This document shows positions 17,667 through 27,882 of a DNA stretch of 39,425 bases, one piece after another. The notes below the pieces were generated by a model. It ran no database searches. It saw only the letters and a list, made by a program, of their open reading frames with translations, and had not been told where the DNA came from. This DNA comes from Bacteroidota bacterium. Lineage in GTDB: Bacteria > Bacteroidota > Bacteroidia > UKL13-3. The stretch spans positions 1-39,425 of the forward strand of contig CANKQY010000016.1 of assembly GCA_947485745.1 (NCBI GenBank), given 5' to 3'. Position numbers and translations under genes: made by a program. How positions within the stretch are numbered: the first letter of the stretch is position 1; every line of letters begins with the position of its first letter.

Positions 17667-20600
17667 TTACGCCTCCTCTGTTTCCATGCCTTGACCCCAA
17701 TCGCCTGCAGCAAACGGTTGGCTTTGGTTGGCATAATAATCTTTTGTAAAGTTACACCAAACGCAATCTTCTTTTCCGCAACCTTGGGTAAACTCTTTTT
17801 GAACAATTTTTTGATAAACAGTTTTTATTTGGCCTTCTACTATTTTTAGATCTTCTGGAATAATTTGAATTTTTTCTTTGTGAAATTTGTATTCCGTTGC
17901 GCCTTTTAAACCGGGCTGAACCAATGGCTCAATAAAATCAAATTCGCTACTGCTCATCTCCCATTTTTTGGTTGCATCGTAATCCATTAAGAGTTTATAA
18001 AATACCGCTTGTCGCCAATAATCACCTCCAAATTCATCTTCAAACTTAGGTGCTTTGCCAGCCTCCATGTCTTTGGCCACCGCCTCTGGATTAGGCCTGT
18101 TAAACTTTGTTTTTGCGTTTTTATAGGAGCCGGTTTTATAATCTACTACATTCACAAAATTTCCATCAAACTCCATTTTATCCAATTTCCCATTTAGAGG
18201 GATGCCTTGAACCAATACATTTTTATAAGATCTTTCTACACTGGTAACCTTGTTCCATTGATGAATATATTCGTTGTAGTACCTTGGTAAAATTTCTTCG
18301 CCATATTCTAACCTTCTCTTAAATTCAGCCTCAGTAAAACTATCTTGCTTGCGGCGCATATACCACTTAAAGTCTTTCAGTAGTTGTTCTATTCCGCTAA
18401 ATTGTTTTTCTTCATCGCTATTCATTTTCTTAAATAGTTGTTCCAAGGCATAATGTATGGCCGAACCAAAGGTCATACTTGCACTTTTTGGCGCAGGTAC
18501 CTTTATAAAGTTATTGAAGTAAAAAGACACAGGACATTTTAAATAACTGTTTAAGTGTGTTACACTCAAGGTATATTTTTCGAGCAAGCTATCTGTAAAA
18601 GCATTGTCGATAATGGCCACTGGAATGGAAGCTTCCTCTATTTTATTGAGTGGCGAAAGTGAAAAAGTAATGAGGTCTTCATTAGAAGCCAATTCGCGGT
18701 GAATTGGAATGACTTTGTCTTCTGTAATTTCGGCAATAAATCGGCTCGGTTCAAGCGCTTTTTGGTTCAAGTCTTGTTCACTAAAACTCATTTGTAAATG
18801 TGTTTTTGCCCTTGTCATGGCCACATAAAACAAACGCCTTACTTCTTCTATTTCATCTCCTTGAATAGCAAAAAGATTATCGGGTAATTTATAACTTCTA
18901 TTTCTATTGCTATCGTCCCAAGGCTTGCTATTACAACCAATAATGTATACGTATTCAAACTCCAAACCCTTAGAGGAATGAGCAGTTATGAAATTAACAC
19001 CAGATGCACTGTAAATAATTTTTTCTGCAGCCAAAGGAATTTTATTAGCCTGCATCAACAAAATTGTTTCTGTTAAACTCTTTAGGTTGTGTGTGGGTGT
19101 TTTGGTGCATTCCTCTTTAATAAAATCAAAGAAGGTACGCAACATTTCCATGAACCAAGTTCTTTCTTTATCTGTGAGGGCAACTGCTAATATTCCACAG
19201 TCTCGTAAAATTTGATGGATAGTTACCTGCGGCGTTTGGTTCAAACAGCCAATAATTAAACTTTCTATGGTTGCACTAAAGCTGCTTAAGGCAATGCCAG
19301 TGGTATGTTGTTCAAATAAATCTTCCTGCTTCTTTTTGGCCAATTTACTCAATTCTTCGCGCCAACTCGTTTGTCGTTCATTGAAATTTTTGCTGGCTAT
19401 TTCAACAGACATTCGTGCAATTTCCAATGAAGGAATGTTGAATTCTTGAAAATGTAAAATTTCAAAAAGATAGGGTTCACCACTGAATGCTTTTTCAGTT
19501 TCGGCGCTCAAAAATTCCATTACTTTGATTATTTTTTTAACCAAAGGTTCATGCAAAATATTTACTCTTTTGCGGGTATTTACTTCTATGTTTTTAGATT
19601 GCAAATAATTGGCCATTTCATCTGCTTGGTGATGATTTCTATAAATAATGGCAATCTCATTTAAGGGTATATTTTGTTTGCTTAAATCTTCAATTTTCTT
19701 TGCAATAGCAGTACTTTCATGCAAAGGATTAAAGTAGGCAACAACTTTGGGTTCAAGCTTTAAATCTTTGATATCAGCATTGCGGGCATAGAGTATTTTT
19801 TCATTCGAAATTCTTTGAGTATTTCCTTGAATGAGCTTAGCTGCGGCATCTAATATTTTTTGGGTTGAGCGATAGTTGTCTTCCAATTTAACCATCTTAA
19901 TGTGGCCCGCATATTTTTGAATAAAATTTTGAATATTCTCAATGTTGGCACCTTGAAAACGATAGATACTTTGGTCGTCATCGCCAACAGCAAATACATT
20001 TGGCACTTCCCAATAACTCAATAATAATTGCAATAAATCATTTTGCGATCCACTGGTATCTTGAAACTCATCTACCAAAATAAATTGGTATTTTTCTTGG
20101 TAATCGGATAGGAGGGTGGCATTTTCTTTGAATGCTTTTATCACCCAAAGTATCATGTCGGCAAAATCGTAGCGGTTGTTTTTTAACAATATTTCTTGGT
20201 AGGGTTCAAACAAGGCTATGGCCGCTTTTAGCAATTCCATTTTATGGAGCTCTTGGTTCAAGGCATCCGTTTTTACATCACCTTTGGCGTAAGTACTTCC
20301 ATCTTTATTTTTACCTGCACGCTTGTAAATATAAGTATCTCGGGTAGGTAATTCATTGCAATACAATTCAACTTTTTCATACAAAAAATCTGCCGACCAA
20401 TCTTCCTTTTTCATTAAGCCAAACAAGGCAATGAGTCGGTAAATTTCATAATACACATCGCCAGTATATCTCTTTAATAGGTGGTTTTTAGGAAGTCCAT
20501 CTACCAAATCGCGCATGAGTTGAATGGTTTCTAAATCGCTCACAGGATCTAAATTTCTGAAACCAAAAACATCCAAGTTTTCTTGAATAACCTTATTACA

Positions 20601-20900
20601 AAAACCATGAAAGGTTGAAATTTGCACTCTGTAGGAATCTGGTCCAATAAAATCTAATAGTCTTTTACGCATAGCCACAGCACCTGCATCTGTATAGGTA
20701 AGGCACAGTATATTTTCTGGCAAGGCATCTGTTTCTAATAAAATGCGCGCAATGCGTGCGGCTAAAATTTGCGTTTTGCCCGTACCTGGCCCCGCAATAA
20801 CCAAAACAGGACCTTCAATATGTTGTACTGCCGATTTTTGTTGCTCGTTTAATGAGCTAAAAACTTCTTCAAATTTTGTTAAGTAATTTAACACTGTCAT
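17667..20900 (-). CDS. UvrD/PcrA-type DNA helicase fused to a PD-(D/E)XK nuclease with an iron-staple cysteine set
   Basis: A 1077-residue superfamily 1A helicase. Walker A is AGPGTGKT (36-43), Walker B VDEFQDTS (about 277-282), motif III GDDDQSIYRFQGA, motif V ITAHSSKGLEF (about 637) and motif VI RRLFYVAMTRAK (about 690). From about residue 785 comes a RecB/AddB-like nuclease: SYLKCPVSFYF, FGSAIHYALEQLF, then GKLDKMEF...VVDYKTGS, which supplies the metal-binding Asp and the catalytic D-x-K. The C-terminal CGKEDCVWC, together with the Cys in LKCPV, gives the four-cysteine 4Fe-4S pattern of Cas4/AddB/Dna2 nucleases. It probably resects or repairs DNA ends; a partner like AddA/B is not visible nearby. 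The gene lies 89 bases after ispF on the same strand and may be read from the porU-porV-ispF unit. Confidence 0.9.
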   Translation of the reverse strand: MTVLNYLTKFEEVFSSLNEQQKSAVQHIEGPVLVIAGPGTGKTQILAARIARILLETDALPENILCLTYTDAGAVAMRKRLLDFIGPDSYRVQISTFHGFCNKVIQENLDVFGFRNLDPVSDLETIQLMRDLVDGLPKNHLLKRYTGDVYYEIYRLIALFGLMKKEDWSADFLYEKVELYCNELPTRDTYIYKRAGKNKDGSTYAKGDVKTDALNQELHKMELLKAAIALFEPYQEILLKNNRYDFADMILWVIKAFKENATLLSDYQEKYQFILVDEFQDTSGSQNDLLQLLLSYWEVPNVFAVGDDDQSIYRFQGANIENIQNFIQKYAGHIKMVKLEDNYRSTQKILDAAAKLIQGNTQRISNEKILYARNADIKDLKLEPKVVAYFNPLHESTAIAKKIEDLSKQNIPLNEIAIIYRNHHQADEMANYLQSKNIEVNTRKRVNILHEPLVKKIIKVMEFLSAETEKAFSGEPYLFEILHFQEFNIPSLEIARMSVEIASKNFNERQTSWREELSKLAKKKQEDLFEQHTTGIALSSFSATIESLIIGCLNQTPQVTIHQILRDCGILAVALTDKERTWFMEMLRTFFDFIKEECTKTPTHNLKSLTETILLMQANKIPLAAEKIIYSASGVNFITAHSSKGLEFEYVYIIGCNSKPWDDSNRNRSYKLPDNLFAIQGDEIEEVRRLFYVAMTRAKTHLQMSFSEQDLNQKALEPSRFIAEITEDKVIPIHRELASNEDLITFSLSPLNKIEEASIPVAIIDNAFTDSLLEKYTLSVTHLNSYLKCPVSFYFNNFIKVPAPKSASMTFGSAIHYALEQLFKKMNSDEEKQFSGIEQLLKDFKWYMRRKQDSFTEAEFKRRLEYGEEILPRYYNEYIHQWNKVTSVERSYKNVLVQGIPLNGKLDKMEFDGNFVNVVDYKTGSYKNAKTKFNRPNPEAVAKDMEAGKAPKFEDEFGGDYWRQAVFYKLLMDYDATKKWEMSSSEFDFIEPLVQPGLKGATEYKFHKEKIQIIPEDLKIVEGQIKTVYQKIVQKEFTQGCGKEDCVWCNFTKDYYANQSQPFAAGDWGQGMETEEA

Positions 20901-20989
20901 TTGCCTAATCTAGCATTTTCTTTTAAAAAAAAAAAGCAAGATGAAATTAAAATTTAACTAATGACTATTAGCGTTATTTAATAGGCTAA

Positions 20990-21472
20990 TTAATTGGCAG
21001 ACTCTTTTACCATTAATACTGTGGCATAGGCTACAATGCCTTCTCCACGACCAATAAATCCCATTTTTTCATTGGTAGTTGCTTTGATGGAAATATCCTC
21101 GATGGTTTTTTCACAAATTGCGGCAATGCAAGTTCGCATGGCCAATGCATGAGGCATTACTTTTGGCTTTTCACAAACAATAGTAGTATCTATATTACCT
21201 ATCACATAACCTTTTTCTTTGGCCAATGATATGCATTTTTGTAAAATAATTTTGCTATCCATGCCCTTGTTGCTTTCACTGGTATCTGGGAAATGCACGC
21301 CAATATCGCCGAGAGCTAATGCACCAAGAATGGCATCAGAAATAGCATGTAATAAAACATCTGCATCACTGTGGCCGAGTATTCCTTTTTCGGATGGAAT
21401 TTTTATTCCTCCTAAAATAAAATCCCTTCCCTCAACCAACTGATGAACATCAAATCCAAAACCTATGCGCAT
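20990..21472 (-). CDS. ispF: 2-C-methyl-D-erythritol 2,4-cyclodiphosphate synthase
   Basis: IspF forms the cyclic diphosphate in step five of the MEP isoprenoid pathway; it is a cytoplasmic, zinc-dependent trimer. The 160-residue sequence shows the zinc ligands Asp8 and His10 in GFGFDVHQL and the third ligand in ILGHSDADVLLHAISDA. The C-terminal family signature is TTNEKMGFIGRGEG. The length is normal. Its ATG shares one base with the porV stop codon (TAATG), so translation is likely coupled to porV. Confidence 0.97.
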   Translation of the reverse strand: MRIGFGFDVHQLVEGRDFILGGIKIPSEKGILGHSDADVLLHAISDAILGALALGDIGVHFPDTSESNKGMDSKIILQKCISLAKEKGYVIGNIDTTIVCEKPKVMPHALAMRTCIAAICEKTIEDISIKATTNEKMGFIGRGEGIVAYATVLMVKESAN

Positions 21473-22731
21473 TATTCTATAATTGGGCTAGAGGTTTGTT
21501 CTTTATCCTGACTGGTAAAGGCATCAAAATCGAATATCAGGGTAAAACGTAAAGTTCTTTCTAATGGATTTCTTTGCTCAATTGGCACTAAGTAAGATAA
21601 ATCTAATCCAAAAACATTGAAACGGAAACCAGCACCAAAAGTCATGAATTTTCTATTACCTTTAAATTCACTTTCGTGAAAATAACCAGCACGCAAGGCA
21701 AATTGTTTGTCGTACCAATATTCTAAACCAGTAGAAATAGTAATTTCTTGCAGTTCTTCTTTAAAACCTCCCGGTGCGTCATAGAAAGATTGGATCATAC
21801 CTTGAATAATTGGAACGTCAGGATCATATCCTTCGTTTATAACAGGTTTATTGTCGGCACCAAAAATAATAATTCCAGAGCTATCTCTTGCATAAATAGG
21901 GTTTGAAGGAACCATAAGTTTATTAAAATCTACTGCCAGGGCTATTGTATTGTATTTATCAATTTCAATCATGCCATAAGTTCCTACGCGCAAATTAATG
22001 GGAATGAAATTTTCGAATTGTTTACTGGTATAGGAGATTTTTGAACCAATATTTGTGATTGCGCCGCCAAATGCGTAGTTGAGGTTATACTTTTTACCTT
22101 CTAATTTAATTTTGGTTTTGTTGGTATAATACGAAGTAATATCACCTGCATAAGATGTTCCTGCTCTCACAGCCGCCTGCGATTGGTTAAATGCGCCTGC
22201 TAAATCGCTGCGAATATATCTAAAGGCTATTCCTAAAGAGAAATGCTCAGATAGTCTTGAGGCATAACCAAAGTCAACAGCTAATTCATTTGGGTTATAA
22301 GTGCCCAACGGATTTCCAAACTGGTCGGTAAATTGAATATTTCCTAATGAAAAGAATCTAAGTGAACCAGAAATGGCAGAACGGTCATTTATTTTTCCGT
22401 AAGCCGACATATACGCCAAAGAAATATCTGGCACCAAACTTCTTAACCAAGGGGTATAACTCAAGGAGACAGCTCCTTTTTTTTCATTAAAAACAATTTT
22501 AGATAAATTCCAATGCATGGCATTAGCGTCATTAGGCAAAGCCACACCTGCATCACCCATTCCACCTCCGCGAGCTTCTGGGATAATCATCAAAAAAGGA
22601 ACTGCTGTAGTGATGGTATTTTGCCTACCATCTAATTGCGAAGTTGCAATTTGAGCCCTAGATTCTGTTAAAACACCAATACTTAGTATTCCTATAAAAA
22701 CAAAGGAAAGTTTGAATTTATTTTTTCTCAT
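21472..22731 (-). CDS. porV: T9SS outer-membrane protein PorV (LptO)
   Basis: PorV is a FadL-like beta-barrel that receives cargo sorting domains at the T9SS translocon and carries them to the PorU attachment complex. The 419-residue protein has a signal peptide (about 1-26, ending ESRAQ). It has the diagnostic N-terminal string PEARGGGMGDAGVALPNDANAMHWN. Alternating strands run to a final aromatic-rich strand (TLRFTLIFDFDAF). The gene begins 41 bases after porU on the same strand and overlaps ispF by one base, so the three look like an operon. The last 13 residues (QDKEQTSSPIIE) are a soluble tail after the barrel. Confidence 0.93.
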   Translation of the reverse strand: MRKNKFKLSFVFIGILSIGVLTESRAQIATSQLDGRQNTITTAVPFLMIIPEARGGGMGDAGVALPNDANAMHWNLSKIVFNEKKGAVSLSYTPWLRSLVPDISLAYMSAYGKINDRSAISGSLRFFSLGNIQFTDQFGNPLGTYNPNELAVDFGYASRLSEHFSLGIAFRYIRSDLAGAFNQSQAAVRAGTSYAGDITSYYTNKTKIKLEGKKYNLNYAFGGAITNIGSKISYTSKQFENFIPINLRVGTYGMIEIDKYNTIALAVDFNKLMVPSNPIYARDSSGIIIFGADNKPVINEGYDPDVPIIQGMIQSFYDAPGGFKEELQEITISTGLEYWYDKQFALRAGYFHESEFKGNRKFMTFGAGFRFNVFGLDLSYLVPIEQRNPLERTLRFTLIFDFDAFTSQDKEQTSSPIIE

Positions 22732-22772
22732 TATTCTGTTTTGTGCAATTATTTGCGGACTAATTTCAAGAT

Positions 22773-25700
22773 TTAATTTAAGATAACCAATTTTTCTAAT
22801 TTTTCAATGGTTTTATGACCTGGTGATTGCAATTTACACTTATAAATGTAAACGCCATTTGCCAACTTATCGCCATATTCGTCTTTACCATCCCAAAACA
22901 ATTGGTCGAAATGCGTTCCAAGCCCATTTGATTGAGATTGCAAGGTTTTTATAAGCCTGCCATTTACAGTAAATATTTGAATCATTACCTTCATTTCTTG
23001 CCCATTTAGGTTATGGTCGAAATGGAAAGTAGTGGAATTATTGAATGGATTTGGGTAATTTAATAAGTTTAAAATAGTTGGTTTTTCCGAAGACCTTACT
23101 TCAAAATCAAGGGTAGCTTCCGCAATATTATTGTATACATCATAAGCTTTAAATTTTAACTGGTGTTTTCCAACTGATAAATTTTTGATTTCATACTGCA
23201 CTTCTCCACTTTGGTAGGAGTTAAGATTGGCTTGGTATTTATCATTTACTATCACTGCTTGTGTTTGGTTATTGTCTATTACAAAAGTTAAATCTCTACC
23301 AATTCCTTTGCCGGTAGTATTGATTCCGTTTTCGTCAAATAATTTTGCAATCAATTTTGGATTTTCATTGGTTAAGCCACCGTTTACAAATTTTTGATCG
23401 TTTAAAAATAACGTAATTTTTGGCCCTTTATTATCTACCGCAGCACTATCGCCTGTTCCACCAATATAAATTTTATTGTAAAAGCCATTTCCATCATTAG
23501 TGGGGTTATTAAAATAGTAACTAATTTTACCATAGCCATATTCATAAGCTATGTCTTTTGGAACCACAAAACTGAAAGTAAAATCACCATTGGTTACGCT
23601 TGATTTTCCTCTATACAAAACATTATTTTGCATCTTAAATGGCATACTTGTGCTCAAAGGAGGATTTTGACCTAGGGTAGAATAAGTAGTGAATTTATCA
23701 TAAATCACCGGGTAAATCTCACCATTATAATTTGTTAATTTATTGCCACTCTTATCCACAACAAAACCACTAATTTCAAATTTCTTTAATGCCTTTAAAG
23801 TGTCGTTAAAAATAGCCAAATCTTTGCCATTTATTTTGCTGGTTTTAACGCCATAATTGGCATACGCTAGCATTAAAAATGGATCACCCAATAAAGTAAA
23901 ATTCCTTGCGTTGGCATCCGCAAAGCCATAAGCATTCTTTGTTTTCTTAACAATATCTCCTAAGCGAGGTGGGTTTAATTGAGAGATAGAATCGAAGCCA
24001 ACATTTTCATAAAATTTAGCGTTTAATTCTGCATTTTGTCCAGAATAAACCAGCCTTACTGTAGTAAATAATCCTATAGCCCCGCCAATCGGATTTAGTA
24101 AAGCCAATTCTCCAGCCGAAAGTCTAGCAGGATCATCAAATCTGCTAAACTCACAAGTGGCAGTTAAAAATAATGGCAACCTAACTCCTGTCGACTCCAA
24201 ACCATTGGTCCAACTATTGATATCATCTATACCCATTACCCGCTCAGCCGTAAGTCCTACCTCACCTCCATGTCCAGTATAATTAAAAATTAAGCAGCCA
24301 CTTTCTATGGAATTATTGATTGCTTTCTGCGCATCTGGAAACCTTGCTCCGCCAGCAGTACTTTCTTTTTTGTAGGCATCCAAATAAATTTTTTCAATAT
24401 TGTATTCGGGGTATTTACTTAAAATACTATTGGAAATAATATCTGCTTGTGATTGATGTGAATTATAATCTTCGTCATCAGCTGCAAAAACCAATTTATT
24501 GCGCCAAGGGTTGTATGCAGAAATGCCAGAATAAGCTATCATTTTATTGACTACATCATTGGCTTCTGTTTCATTGGTAACAGGTAACCTGCCAATTCCA
24601 ATATCTAATAATTCATTGCTGTTTGATCCAACATCCCAGCGACCTTCATTATCGTCTAAAAAACCCAAATAATCATCACTACAATAGCTATCTGTTGGGC
24701 CAAATGAGGCATAACTTTCAAAGGTTGGAACGAAATTGGTATTTGGTTTTTCTCTGTATTTATAATCATATGAAGCACGGCCAAAAAGGGTAACATATTT
24801 GGGCATTTGTGCCGCACTTGCAGCTCTCTTATAGAACATCCTTAAAAAATCTCTAATGGCACTTGGATCAGGCGAACCTGCCGAAAATTCATTGTATATT
24901 TCTTGAACATTTACCACGTGCACAGATAAGTTATTTTTTGTACGGTGATGATCCGCTAACCTTTTTGCTTCACCCAAAAATGCAGGATATACAATAATAA
25001 ATCCATCTGGGTTACTCAAAGCATGTAAGTTTTGATTGGCAATTTTACCGCCGTTTAATACCTGTAAATAATTTGTTCCATCATAAGCGGCAAATGTTTT
25101 AAGGCTGTCAGTTGGATGAACAAATGAATACTGGTTTGCTGCAAATGCTCCTTCTATTATAACAGGCTCAACTGGGTTGCTTACATCCAAAACTGTTAAG
25201 GTTCGGTTTGAACCAATAACATATTTAGAAATTTTTCCTGCCCCAATGTTACTTGCATCTTTGAAGATAAAATTTCCATTCAATATCCTTAGTTCTGCTT
25301 TAGCTTGTATTTCAAAAAAATCGAGCCAGCCTATACTTCCACTTGCTGGTTTATCGTAGGCATAGTTTAAGGTAAAATTGGCAGCACTACTCAAAAAGGT
25401 AGTCTTATTTATAATCAACCCGCAAGTATAACTTTGCTCATAACCTGGATTAACAGAACTACATAATTGGTTCATGATTGGTGCACCATTTGCTTGAATT
25501 TGAAAGCTACTGTTAACAAATGAACGAGCAGTTACAGATGAACGAAATTTAATGGGTTCGGTATTAATTAAAAAAGGAATACTTACATTAAAACTTTGTT
25601 GGGTAATGCGGTCAAAATCCTCCCCAACCCATACTTTACCTGTTTTAATGAGGTTATTTTTTTCATTGTTGTATTGATATAAATAAGTATAGGAGTTAAT

Positions 25701-26615
25701 TACTGCACTTTCACCAGTGGTAGAACTAACTTTAGCAATGCGCTTTCCTGGGCTTGAACCAACAGTTAAAAAGTAATAGGTTGTATCGCAATAAAAATTA
25801 GAAACGAATGAATACTCTTTTGTATTTGCATCATAATTCCACTGGTTAATCTGTGATTCGCCATAAAAGGTTATAAAGTCACCAGGGTTAAATTTGCCAT
25901 CATTTTCTCCTTGGAAGCCAATTGGAATTTCTTTGAGGTCGTCTATTCTCTCTGCTGAATTTGTTTGTGGAACCATGCCCGCACCTCTGCCATATAATTT
26001 AATATTACGGGGATCAATGATATCTGGATTAATTCCAAGATTTCGAATGGTTCCATAATCAATTCTATAGATACCATTTTGTGTGGTGCCAATTTTTATC
26101 CAATCGCCACTAGCAAGAACTGAATTGGTTGCATAAACTGGTTTCTTTTTTAAACTAGCTGTGACTTGGGTATTTCCATAAACAATTTCAATGTTAAAAT
26201 TATCCAATCTCTTTAATTGGTTTCCTTCTTTTCGCAATGGACAAAAATAAAGCATTAAAAAGGCGGTTCCTCTTTCATATGCCACATAATAATTTACATC
26301 GTAGGAATTGGAAATTTTTGGAAAACTTGTAAAATTATTTGCTTCCAAATCGGATTCTTTCAAAGGTAAAATATTTATTTTTTCAATTTGGTTGGAGCTA
26401 ATGCTAATTTTTTTCTGAAAAATTGGTGAATTGCCATTTGCTGCATCGTAAACAGCACCCGGAAATTCCAATTTATTTGAAGTAGTTGAATTCCAGCTGA
26501 TAGCGTTATAAATGACGTTATTTTGGGCCTGAATTCCATCACAAAAAGCCACATAAAGCAAACTGAAAATGAGCAGAAAATGCTTAATTTTTCTTAATTT
26601 TTTTAAAAATTGCAT
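22773..26615 (-). CDS. porU: T9SS sorting-signal peptidase PorU
   Basis: PorU is a surface-exposed gingipain-like (C25) cysteine peptidase that removes the C-terminal sorting domain from T9SS cargo and joins the cargo to the cell surface. The 1280-residue protein has a signal peptide (about 1-30). The predicted catalytic pair is His782 (YTGHGGEVG) and Cys821 (FLTATCEFSR). The C-terminus carries an NYPNPFNNST motif and a FlgD-like last domain (DGKDEYGDKLANGVYIYK), as PorU itself bears a sorting-type domain. I prefer the ATG at 26615 (MQFLKKLRK), which starts a normal signal peptide, over a TTG four codons upstream. It heads the unit porU-porV-ispF and diverges from the porP-like genes. Confidence 0.94.
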   Translation of the reverse strand: MQFLKKLRKIKHFLLIFSLLYVAFCDGIQAQNNVIYNAISWNSTTSNKLEFPGAVYDAANGNSPIFQKKISISSNQIEKINILPLKESDLEANNFTSFPKISNSYDVNYYVAYERGTAFLMLYFCPLRKEGNQLKRLDNFNIEIVYGNTQVTASLKKKPVYATNSVLASGDWIKIGTTQNGIYRIDYGTIRNLGINPDIIDPRNIKLYGRGAGMVPQTNSAERIDDLKEIPIGFQGENDGKFNPGDFITFYGESQINQWNYDANTKEYSFVSNFYCDTTYYFLTVGSSPGKRIAKVSSTTGESAVINSYTYLYQYNNEKNNLIKTGKVWVGEDFDRITQQSFNVSIPFLINTEPIKFRSSVTARSFVNSSFQIQANGAPIMNQLCSSVNPGYEQSYTCGLIINKTTFLSSAANFTLNYAYDKPASGSIGWLDFFEIQAKAELRILNGNFIFKDASNIGAGKISKYVIGSNRTLTVLDVSNPVEPVIIEGAFAANQYSFVHPTDSLKTFAAYDGTNYLQVLNGGKIANQNLHALSNPDGFIIVYPAFLGEAKRLADHHRTKNNLSVHVVNVQEIYNEFSAGSPDPSAIRDFLRMFYKRAASAAQMPKYVTLFGRASYDYKYREKPNTNFVPTFESYASFGPTDSYCSDDYLGFLDDNEGRWDVGSNSNELLDIGIGRLPVTNETEANDVVNKMIAYSGISAYNPWRNKLVFAADDEDYNSHQSQADIISNSILSKYPEYNIEKIYLDAYKKESTAGGARFPDAQKAINNSIESGCLIFNYTGHGGEVGLTAERVMGIDDINSWTNGLESTGVRLPLFLTATCEFSRFDDPARLSAGELALLNPIGGAIGLFTTVRLVYSGQNAELNAKFYENVGFDSISQLNPPRLGDIVKKTKNAYGFADANARNFTLLGDPFLMLAYANYGVKTSKINGKDLAIFNDTLKALKKFEISGFVVDKSGNKLTNYNGEIYPVIYDKFTTYSTLGQNPPLSTSMPFKMQNNVLYRGKSSVTNGDFTFSFVVPKDIAYEYGYGKISYYFNNPTNDGNGFYNKIYIGGTGDSAAVDNKGPKITLFLNDQKFVNGGLTNENPKLIAKLFDENGINTTGKGIGRDLTFVIDNNQTQAVIVNDKYQANLNSYQSGEVQYEIKNLSVGKHQLKFKAYDVYNNIAEATLDFEVRSSEKPTILNLLNYPNPFNNSTTFHFDHNLNGQEMKVMIQIFTVNGRLIKTLQSQSNGLGTHFDQLFWDGKDEYGDKLANGVYIYKCKLQSPGHKTIEKLEKLVILN
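25202..25216 (-). repeat. Dispersed 12-mer extended to 15 bases inside porU
   Basis: The plus strand reads TTCGGTTTGAACCAA, the reverse complement of 15 bases of the intergenic 17-mer. On the coding strand it falls in the codons for IGSNRT. To its right it also shares GGTTTGAACCAATAAC with the tilS copy at 1416-1431. Confidence 0.65.
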
Positions 26616-26771
26616 GGGTACAAACAAAATACTTATTATTGAAAATTAGTTAATACTGCTTTAAACGTCAACAAATAAAAACAAATTGTGCTGTTAAGTG
26701 TGAAGTTTATTAAAACAAATTATTATTATTGCATTTCTATGGTAATTAGAATTGAATCGACATAAAATTAA

Positions 26772-27767
26772 ATGAATTCAAACAAGAGCTTAGTAATAAG
26801 GGTAAATATAATCATTTGGATGATGCTACTGCTGGGAGTAGAATCGTGGGCGCAAGACCCGCAATTCTCTCAGTTTTATGCCAATCCTATATATACCAAC
26901 CCTGCGTTTGCTGGTAGTGTTAATCACGGTAGAATTGTCATGGACTTTAGGAACCAATGGCCTAGTGTATCTGGTGCTTTCCGCACAGGATCTTTCAGCT
27001 ATGATGAACATTTTGACAAGATCAATGGCGCATTTGGGGTAATAGCTTCCTATGATGAGCAAGGTGTGGGTACATTAAAAACCACGGGTATCAATGCCAT
27101 TTATGCTTACCAAATTCCTGTTAACAGAAAATTTACTATTCAGGCTGCTGTTCAAGTTGGTATTATGCAAAAAACCATAGACTTTAGTAAGTTGTTGTGG
27201 TTTGATCAAATTGTTAAAACCCAAGGTTTTATTAATCCAACAAGTGAGCCCTCAGGTGATAATTCAATCATAATACCAAATTTTGGTGCAGGGGTCTTGG
27301 GATACTCAAAAAATTTTTATGGCGGTTTTGCCGCACATAATTTATTCGAACCTGCTCAAGCTTTTTACGTGGGTAGTTCAAATCCTATTCCAAGAAGATA
27401 TACTGCTCATGCCGGATTGGTAATTCCAATTGTGAGAGATAGGAATGAAAGAAACCAAGTTAATTTGTATCCGAATGTGATTTTTAAAACTCAGCGCCAG
27501 TTCAACCAAGTGAATTTGGGAATGTATATGAGCAAAGGTTCATATGTTGGTGGTGTATATTATCGTCAGAATTCAGTAAATTCTGATGCCGTAATCATTT
27601 TGGTTGGTATAAAAGCACCTAAAATTAAAATCGGCTATTCTTACGATGCAACTATTAGTAGGGCAAAAACGGGAGCTACCAATTCTCATGAGGTTTCAAT
27701 TGCTTTTGAATTAAAGAAGCGTGTACCAAAATCAAAACCTCGTAAAGTAACTTGTCCTGATTTTTAA
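26772..27767 (+). CDS. PorP/SprF-family outer-membrane protein (first copy)
   Basis: A 331-residue predicted beta-barrel. A signal peptide (about 1-28, ending ESWAQ) is followed directly by the family opening DPQFSQFYANPIYTNPAFAG. Strand repeats follow, with a late KIGYSYDATIS motif and SHEVSIAFEL, and the C-terminus is TCPDF. PorP/SprF proteins are T9SS-associated barrels: PorP binds the GldK-N (PorK-N) ring, and SprF is needed for export of the adhesin SprB. Which role this one has cannot be decided from sequence, so no symbol is given. It diverges from porU (156 bases between starts) and is followed 115 bases later by a paralogue. Confidence 0.9.
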   Translation: MNSNKSLVIRVNIIIWMMLLLGVESWAQDPQFSQFYANPIYTNPAFAGSVNHGRIVMDFRNQWPSVSGAFRTGSFSYDEHFDKINGAFGVIASYDEQGVGTLKTTGINAIYAYQIPVNRKFTIQAAVQVGIMQKTIDFSKLLWFDQIVKTQGFINPTSEPSGDNSIIIPNFGAGVLGYSKNFYGGFAAHNLFEPAQAFYVGSSNPIPRRYTAHAGLVIPIVRDRNERNQVNLYPNVIFKTQRQFNQVNLGMYMSKGSYVGGVYYRQNSVNSDAVIILVGIKAPKIKIGYSYDATISRAKTGATNSHEVSIAFELKKRVPKSKPRKVTCPDF

Positions 27768-27882
27768 TGTTAAAATTGATGTTTTACGCTGCTTGAACAA
27801 TTTTTAAGTTGAATAATTAAAATAATTTAATTTGGGATAAAGTTTTTTATTATTATTTTTAACCGGTTAACACCAGAAGTTG

